From positions 1 to 10,123 of the forward strand of contig CAMLEO010000264.1 in NCBI GenBank assembly GCA_946478975.1: a DNA stretch of 10,123 nt, in the 5' to 3' direction. The DNA is from an uncultured Steroidobacter sp. (GTDB lineage: Bacteria; Pseudomonadota; Gammaproteobacteria; Steroidobacterales; Steroidobacteraceae). The notes under the pieces are model-generated. The model was not told where the DNA came from. It made no database searches and was given only the letters and a program-made list of their open reading frames with translations. Position numbers and translations under genes: made by a program. Shown here one piece after another: positions 5,885 through 10,123 of this stretch. Position 1 is the stretch's first letter; each line of letters starts with the position of its first letter.

Positions 5885-6501
5885 GAACGAACCTTGGTCG
5901 CGCGCAACAACGCATACAGCCGCTGCCAGTCGAACGCCGGACCGGGATCGGTCTTGCGCTCGGGCGCGATGTCGCTGTGTCCGGCGATGTGACTCAACGA
6001 TAACGATGGATAAGCGGCGCACAGCTCCAGGATCAGCGCGCTCAGTACTCGGTACTGCGCGGCCTCGTAAGGAGTCTCGTCCGCGCCTTCCAGTTCGATG
6101 CCGATGGAAAAATCGTTGCAACGTTCGCGGCCTTGATAGCTGGACGCGCCGGCGTGCCACGCGCGCCGATGAAACGGAACGTATTGAACGACTTCGCCGT
6201 CGCGACGAATCAACGCATGCGAGGACACCTTCAACTGCGAAATGGTCGCGAAGTAAGGATGCTCGTCCGCCGGCAGCGTGTTGGTGAACAGACGATCGAT
6301 CCACGGGCCGCCGAAGTCGTTCGGCGGCAGGCTGATGCCGTGGACGACGATCAGTTCTGGCAAGATGCCGTCCGGGCGTGCGTCGAAGTTCGGCGATGGC
6401 ACTTGCCGCGCGCCGCGCAGCAGACCACTCTCCGCGTCCACGCCAGCCCCGACCGCGAGCAGGTACTTGGACAAGCCTTCCGGCGACCGTGTCGAGTGCA
6501 T
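5881..6501 (-). CDS. ampD: AmpD, cytoplasmic 1,6-anhydro-N-acetylmuramyl-L-alanine amidase
   Basis: This zinc amidase of peptidoglycan recycling cuts the peptide from 1,6-anhydroMurNAc-peptides brought in by AmpG and so lowers the AmpR-inducing ligand. In the 206-residue reading, the amidase_2 domain fills about 26-200: GARQVPSPNFDARPDG, ELIVVHGISLPP with zinc ligand His54, FGGPWIDRLFTN, SSHALIRRDGEVVQYVPF, RAWHAG, GRERCNDFSIGIELEG with the catalytic Glu, AGHSDIAP with zinc ligand His175, and RKTDPGPAFDW with Lys183 and zinc ligand Asp185. All key residues are present and there is no signal peptide, as expected of the cytoplasmic enzyme. The ATG at 6501 has AAGAG close by, but the family usually starts near residue 21 here, where a GTG at 6441 would give a typical 186 residues; the start is uncertain. 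The gene overlaps the downstream transporter gene (ATGA), where Pseudomonas and enterobacteria have ampE. Confidence 0.95.
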   Translation of the reverse strand: MHSTRSPEGLSKYLLAVGAGVDAESGLLRGARQVPSPNFDARPDGILPELIVVHGISLPPNDFGGPWIDRLFTNTLPADEHPYFATISQLKVSSHALIRRDGEVVQYVPFHRRAWHAGASSYQGRERCNDFSIGIELEGADETPYEAAQYRVLSALILELCAAYPSLSLSHIAGHSDIAPERKTDPGPAFDWQRLYALLRATKVRS

Positions 6502-6584
6502 ACGCTCTTACGTCAACTCCCTGGTGCGTCTGGCCGTACATGATGCAGCGTCGCGCCGCCGGCGTCACGACAGGCACACTGTTT

Positions 6585-6597
6585 GCTTGACGCAAGC
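6585..6597. repeat. GCTTG-ACG-CAAGC dyad in the ampD/rsmE divergent gap
   Basis: The perfect 5-bp dyad lies in the 126-base gap and contains TTGACG (6587-6592), a -35-like hexamer facing rsmE. No good -10 is seen at 16-18 bases, so it is recorded only as a possible operator or part of a weak promoter. Confidence 0.25.
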
Positions 6598-6627
6598 CTA
6601 CGGACAATTTCTCGCAACGAGGCGAGC

Positions 6628-7362
6628 ATGAGATTGAATCGAATTTATTGCGATGGGCCGCTGAAGGGTGGCGCAGAAACCGACCTGCCTTCCGCCGGTG
6701 CCTATCACGTGGCGCGCGTTCTGCGCATGCGCGAAGGAGCGCCGCTGAGCGTGTTCGACGGCAGCGGCCACGAATTCCGTGCTGAAATCACCAAGGTCGA
6801 CGGCGATCGGGTCACAGTCCAGCTCGGCGATGCCACTCCCGGCACCGCCGAATCGCCGCTGAAGATCACGCTGGTCCAGGGTGTTTCGCGCAGCGAGCGC
6901 ATGGACTGGACGCTGCAAAAAGCCACCGAACTGGGCGTTGCCGCCATCGCGCCCGTGCTCACCGCGCGCAGCGTCGTGCGCCTCGATGAGAAGCAGGCGG
7001 CGAAGAAACAGGCTCACTGGCGGGGCATCGTCGTCGGCGCCTGCGAACAATGCGGCCGCGCCAAGATTCCATCCGTCTCCACGCCCATGACCCTGCGCGA
7101 ATATTTCGCGAATGTGCGCAAAGACGGCCTGCGTCTGGCCCTGAGCCCCTCCGCCCCCGCCTCGCTGGTCGGCCTGTCCAGCATGCCGAGCAAAGTCGAA
7201 CTGCTGATCGGCCCCGAAGGCGGCCTCGACGACGACGAGCTGATCGCCGCTCAAAAAGCCGGCTTCATGCCGGTGCGCCTCGGCCATCGCGTGCTCCGAA
7301 CAGAGACAGCCGCAGTCGTCGCGCTGTCGGTGCTGCAGGGGCTGTGGGGCGATCTGCAGTAG
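6628..7362 (+). CDS. rsmE: RsmE, 16S rRNA (uracil-1498-N3)-methyltransferase
   Basis: 244 residues, the normal length. RsmE methylates N3 of U1498 in 16S rRNA of the 30S subunit, using S-adenosylmethionine. The N-terminal PUA-like RNA-binding part is at about 1-70 (MRLNRIYCDG, then YHVARVLRMREGAPLSVFDG). The C-terminal SPOUT domain with its trefoil knot is at about 76-240: TLVQGVSRSERMDWTLQKATELGV (81-104), EQCGR (140-144), LLIGPEGGLDDDE (192-204) and LGHRVLRTETA (218-228), the last two forming the knot and cofactor site. The ATG at 6628 has GAGG five bases upstream; the frame is open 15 codons further 5' but lacks a ribosome site there. It is divergent from ampD. The VOC gene follows on the same strand after 116 bases with its own ribosome site, so it need not be an operon partner. 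Confidence 0.96.
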   Translation: MRLNRIYCDGPLKGGAETDLPSAGAYHVARVLRMREGAPLSVFDGSGHEFRAEITKVDGDRVTVQLGDATPGTAESPLKITLVQGVSRSERMDWTLQKATELGVAAIAPVLTARSVVRLDEKQAAKKQAHWRGIVVGACEQCGRAKIPSVSTPMTLREYFANVRKDGLRLALSPSAPASLVGLSSMPSKVELLIGPEGGLDDDELIAAQKAGFMPVRLGHRVLRTETAAVVALSVLQGLWGDLQ

Positions 7363-7465
7363 CCCGGACCGTATCTTCGGCACGCAGGACGATTACGCCG
7401 GCAACCTGCTCGGCAAAGCGGCGCTTCGAGGTAGACTGCAGCGAGTCCAACGAACGTTGCACCTT

Positions 7466-7471
7466 GGGGAG
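7466..7471 (+). promoter_or_regulatory. Strong ribosome binding site for a GTG start
   Basis: GGGGAG, seven bases before the GTG at 7479, is the best Shine-Dalgarno in this gap. It decides the start of the VOC gene, whose frame is open far upstream inside rsmE and whose first ATG in the conserved region lies five codons later. Confidence 0.6.
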
Positions 7472-7478
7472 AGCTGTA

Positions 7479-7871
7479 GTGTTCAATCACATCATGATCG
7501 GATCGAACGACATCGAGCGCTCGAAGCGCTTTTACGATGCCGTGCTCGGAACTTTGGGCGTGGGCGAGCCGCTGCGGAACGTGGCGAAGACGGGGCACGT
7601 CCGCTTGTTTTACCGGCACAACGGCAATTCGCTGTGCCTGACGCAGCCGATCAACGGCGAAGCGGCGACGTTTGCAAACGGCGGCACGATCGGCTTCAAG
7701 TGCGAGTCCGCCGAGCAAGTCAAAAACTTTCACGACACGGCCGTCGCGCAGGGCGGTACGTCGATCGAAGATCCGCCGGGAATGCGCGATGGCAGCCTGG
7801 GGCCGATGTATCTGGCGTATGTGCGTGACCCGGACGGTCACAAGCTGTGCGCGGTTTATCGCGTGAAATAA
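7479..7871 (+). CDS. VOC (glyoxalase/bleomycin-resistance fold) family protein
   Basis: 130 residues from a GTG start, typical of one VOC chain made of two beta-alpha-beta-beta-beta modules. The first module opens with FNHIMIGSNDIERSKRFYDAVLG (2-24), with His4 where these proteins usually place a metal ligand. The second opens near TIGFKCES (70-77) and ends with YVRDPDGHKLCAVYR (114-128). Such proteins use a divalent metal for isomerase, lyase or dioxygenase chemistry, or bind small molecules. The Glu that commonly follows DPDG by four positions in glyoxalases is Cys124 here, so the metal site may be altered; no substrate can be named. It stands 116 bases after rsmE and converges on the chpC-like gene with 19 bases between stops. 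I see no clear promoter; TAGACT at 7432 is a weak -10 candidate. Confidence 0.87.
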   Translation: MFNHIMIGSNDIERSKRFYDAVLGTLGVGEPLRNVAKTGHVRLFYRHNGNSLCLTQPINGEAATFANGGTIGFKCESAEQVKNFHDTAVAQGGTSIEDPPGMRDGSLGPMYLAYVRDPDGHKLCAVYRVK

Positions 7872-7878
7872 AACAAAC

Positions 7879-7892
7879 GATCCGCGAGGATC
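7879..7892. terminator. Small hairpin between convergent stops
   Basis: GATCC-GCGA-GGATC forms a perfect 5-bp stem closed by a GNRA-type tetraloop (GCGA), in the 19-base gap between the VOC and chpC-like stops and reaching into the latter. No long T-run follows on either strand, so intrinsic termination is doubtful. It is the only candidate at this convergent junction. Confidence 0.25.
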
Positions 7893-8376
7893 AGGCCGCC
7901 CGGCTTTCCTCGCTGATCATTTCTTCCAGACATTCGAAGTCCGGAATCAGCGGCGACTCGTTGAGCATGCGGACCTGGCACAGGATGGGGCCGCGTTCGG
8001 GGAAGCTGCGGCTGGGGTCCGACTTCACGACGTCGTTGTTGACGCGCACCAGCTGCGGGAACCCTTGGGTGACGACGCCGAAGTAGCCGCCGGTCACCTG
8101 GCTGGTGAGCGCAACGAAAATGACGATACGCGTGCGGGTGCCGGGCGTGGGCACAGCGTTGCCGCACGCGGCTTCGAAAGAAATAACCGGCACCTGCCGC
8201 CCGCTCCAGGAAATCGTGCCGAGATACCACGGCGGCACGCCTTCGACTTTCTCCGGCGCCTGCCACGTGATCACCTCGGCGACGCACGCGCGAGGCACGA
8301 TCAAACGTTCCTGGGCGAGCGGAATCAGCAGGCTGTACAGCTCATGCGAGGAGACTTCGCCGGAAGACGCACTCAC
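7891..8376 (-). CDS. chpC: CheW-like adaptor of the Pil-Chp system, ChpC-type
   Basis: 161 residues. The start is a GTG at 8376 sharing GTGA with the chpA stop; AAGGA lies seven bases upstream inside chpA. CheW proteins are SH3-like adaptors that link chemoreceptors to the histidine kinase at the inner membrane. CheW-type strands are visible: LYSLLIPLAQERLIVPRACVAEV (about 13-35), GVPPWYLGTISWSGRQVPVISFEA (46-69), RIVIFVALTSQVTGGYFGVVTQG (83-105) and a C-terminal LIPDFECLEEMI (142-153). The IPL...LIVP and WYLG-I-W-G features resemble ChpC of Pseudomonas aeruginosa, the accessory CheW of the Pil-Chp array, more than PilI. Its position straight after chpA supports this. The exact ortholog (chpC versus another CheW paralog) is inferred. 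Confidence 0.85.
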   Translation of the reverse strand: MSASSGEVSSHELYSLLIPLAQERLIVPRACVAEVITWQAPEKVEGVPPWYLGTISWSGRQVPVISFEAACGNAVPTPGTRTRIVIFVALTSQVTGGYFGVVTQGFPQLVRVNNDVVKSDPSRSFPERGPILCQVRMLNESPLIPDFECLEEMISEESRAA

Positions 8377-10123
8377 GACACTTTCCTTCTACGGGCCTGC
8401 ACCAGCGGCTCGATCGCGTCGAGCAGCTGATTTTCCTGGTACGGCTTGCCCAGATAATCGTTGACGCCGATTTCGATCGCGCGGGCGCGATGTTTCTCGC
8501 CGGTACGCGACGTGATCATCACGATCGGAATATCGGTCAGGCGCGAGTCGGCGCGCACCTGCGTCGCCAGCTCGTAACCGTCCATGCGCGGCATTTCGAT
8601 GTCGAGCAGGATCACATCGGGGATGTGTTCCTGCAGGATCGACAACGCATCCACGCCGTCCTTCGCCGTCATCACGCGCATGCCATTGCGTTCCAACAAA
8701 CGCTGCGTCACGCGGCGCACGGTGATCGAGTCGTCGACGACCAGCGCGAACGTGCGCTTGTCTTCCTTCGGCTGCGTTTCCAGCGTCTGCTTGTTGCGCC
8801 ACTCGGCGCGCACCAGCGAGTGCATGTCCAAGATGATGACGATGCGACCGTCGCCGAGAATCGTGGCGCCGGCGATGCCGCGAATCGTCGCGATCTGCGG
8901 GCCCACCGACTTCACGACCATTTCGCGGCTGCCGACCAGCTCGTCAGTCACAATTGCGGTCGAATGTTCGCCGGCGCGGATCAGGATCAGCGGCACGGAA
9001 ACATCGAGTTCGGGAAGCTGCGACGGACCGCCGCCAACGAACGCACCGAGGTGCTGCAGGCGATAGATCTGTCCGCCGTAGTTGAACGTCGGATTTTCTT
9101 CGGCCAGGTGCTTCACGACTTCCGACTTCGAGATACGCGCCACGCCTTCCACCGCCGGCAGCGGCAGCGCATACAACTCATCGCCGGTGCGCACGATCAA
9201 CGCTTGCGTGATCGCGAGCGTGAACGGCAGGCGAATCGTGAACTTCACGCCCTGGCCCGGCTGCGACTGCGTGAACAGCGCCCCGCCGAGTTTCTTGATC
9301 TCGTTGACCACCACGTCCATGCCGACGCCGCGGCCGGCATGTTGAGTGATGTTGCTCGCGGTGCTGAAGCCCGGCTCCAGGATCAGCTGCATCGCTTCTT
9401 CATCGCTGAGCACGCGGCCCGGAGCTAACAAGCCACGCGCCTTCGCACGCTCGCGCACCGCGTTCACATCGATGCCGCGGCCGTCGTCTTCGAGGACGAT
9501 GACCATCTCCGAGCCTTCGCGATGCAGGCCGACTTTGATCGTGCCCTGCGCCGGCTTGCCGCGCGAAATGCGCTCTTCCGGCGTTTCGATACCATGCACG
9601 ACCGAGTTGCGCAGCATGTGCTCGAACGGCGGCAGCATGCGCTCCAGCACCTGGCGGTCGAGCTCGCCGTTCGCGCCTTGAACCACCAGCTCCGCACGTT
9701 TGTTTGTATCGTTCGCGACCTGCCGCACCAGGCGGCTGAGACGCTGCACGTGCCGCTGGAACGGCACCATGCGCGTACGCATCAGGCCGTTCTGCATTTC
9801 AGTCACGACGCGCGACTGTTGCAGCAACAGGTTCTGCGCTTCGCGCGTGAGATTTTCCAGCAGGCCTTCGATCGAGCTCACGTCGCTCACCGATTCGGCG
9901 AACGCGCGCGTCAGCTGCTGAATGGTCGAGTAACGATCCAGCTCCAGCGGATCGAAGTCGGCGCGATCCGGATGCTCTTCGTGATGGCGATGCAGGATCT
10001 GCGCTTCGGTTTCCAGCTCGATCTTGCGCAGCTGATCTTTCAAACGCGTAACGGTGCGGCCGAGCTCAGCGAGGTTGAATTCGATCGAGCTGACCTGCTG
10101 CTCCATGCGCGAGCGGAAGATGC
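8373..10123 (-). CDS. chpA: ChpA/PilL hybrid chemotaxis histidine kinase, C-terminal part
   Basis: The frame enters from the right edge (about 582 residues visible) and its real start, with the expected Hpt domains, lies outside. An internal Met at 10106 is not the start: the preceding codons (IFRSR) belong to the conserved run that leads into MEQQVSS. Counting from that Met: dimerisation and linker helices to about 150 (RLKDQLRKIELETEAQIL, MRTRMVPF); CheA-type ATPase at about 155-295, with N-box EHMLRNSVVHG including Asn167, DDGRGID at 207-213 and GRGVGMDVV at 258-266; CheW-like domain at about 296-435; receiver domain at about 452-575, with Asp458-Asp459, phospho-acceptor Asp502 in LDIEMPRMDG, Thr532 and Lys554. 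In P. aeruginosa ChpA controls type IV pilus twitching and surface sensing with PilJ, PilG and PilH. All catalytic residues in view are intact. The stop overlaps the chpC-like start. Confidence 0.94.
   Translation of the reverse strand, partial: IFRSRMEQQVSSIEFNLAELGRTVTRLKDQLRKIELETEAQILHRHHEEHPDRADFDPLELDRYSTIQQLTRAFAESVSDVSSIEGLLENLTREAQNLLLQQSRVVTEMQNGLMRTRMVPFQRHVQRLSRLVRQVANDTNKRAELVVQGANGELDRQVLERMLPPFEHMLRNSVVHGIETPEERISRGKPAQGTIKVGLHREGSEMVIVLEDDGRGIDVNAVRERAKARGLLAPGRVLSDEEAMQLILEPGFSTASNITQHAGRGVGMDVVVNEIKKLGGALFTQSQPGQGVKFTIRLPFTLAITQALIVRTGDELYALPLPAVEGVARISKSEVVKHLAEENPTFNYGGQIYRLQHLGAFVGGGPSQLPELDVSVPLILIRAGEHSTAIVTDELVGSREMVVKSVGPQIATIRGIAGATILGDGRIVIILDMHSLVRAEWRNKQTLETQPKEDKRTFALVVDDSITVRRVTQRLLERNGMRVMTAKDGVDALSILQEHIPDVILLDIEMPRMDGYELATQVRADSRLTDIPIVMITSRTGEKHRARAIEIGVNDYLGKPYQENQLLDAIEPLVQARRRKVS

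Noticed and set aside
6511..6516. TTGACG on the minus strand as the -35 of an ampD promoter
   Set aside because: It is only 9 bases from the annotated ATG and has no -10 at normal spacing; it could matter only if ampD starts at the later GTG.
5885..6607. A 241-codon N-terminal extension of the symporter frame to an ATG at 6607
   Set aside because: It lies entirely over ampD in another frame, is Arg-rich without membrane segments, and the family start fits the ATG at 5884 with a ribosome site.
6598..7383. A 261-codon open frame antisense to rsmE
   Set aside because: It exactly mirrors rsmE, has no recognisable domain and no ribosome site; a codon-bias artefact.
7432..7437. TAGACT as a -10 promoter element for the VOC gene
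   Set aside because: No acceptable -35 at 16-18 bases upstream; too weak to list as a promoter.
7050..7478. Upstream extension of the VOC frame as a larger fusion protein
   Set aside because: The added part overlaps rsmE in another frame and looks like an Arg/Pro-rich shadow; GGGGAG and GTG at 7479 give the conserved VOC start.
8490..9428. A 312-codon open frame antisense to chpA
   Set aside because: Its His/Arg/Gln/Asp-rich composition is the usual mirror of a real GC-rich gene; the opposite strand has clear kinase motifs.

Overview
The window looks like chromosomal DNA of a GC-rich gammaproteobacterium. The basis is high GC throughout, a Pil-Chp (type IV pilus) chemotaxis kinase, and standard housekeeping genes (rsmE, ampD). 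A placement near the Xanthomonadales or Steroidobacter-like lineages is only inferred from gene style. Genes are tightly packed and no gap exceeds about 130 bases. I see no tRNA, rRNA, CRISPR array, insertion sequence or prophage gene.

Left block (1-3423, all minus strand): a three-gene unit transcribed right to left. First comes a YfbK-like von Willebrand A lipoprotein, then (12-bp gap) an ECF sigma factor, then (GTGA start/stop overlap) a single-pass membrane protein that is probably the anti-sigma factor and runs off the left edge. The lipoprotein and the membrane protein share the 11-residue string LQEAVVTAQRR. It resembles the TonB box of TonB-dependent receptors and is encoded by almost entirely different synonymous codons in the two genes. 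This is the best candidate here for an undescribed system: an envelope sensor joined to sigma/anti-sigma control by a common short periplasmic motif.

Middle (3424-4433): an alkyltransferase-like DNA lesion-binding protein (minus), divergent from a small NTF2/SnoaL-fold protein (plus). A GGGAAC...GTTCCC dyad lies between them.

Centre (4430-7362): ampD overlaps by ATGA a PutP-like solute:sodium symporter whose predicted sodium-site residues look lost. The symporter's stop codon interlocks with the NTF2-like gene's stop in one palindromic CTAG. rsmE, a 16S rRNA methyltransferase gene, is divergent from ampD.

Right (7363-10123): a glyoxalase-fold (VOC) gene on plus converges on a chpC-like CheW gene. 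That gene overlaps by GTGA the end of a ChpA/PilL hybrid histidine kinase gene, which enters from the right edge. The start/stop overlaps at three same-strand junctions indicate translational coupling within each pair.
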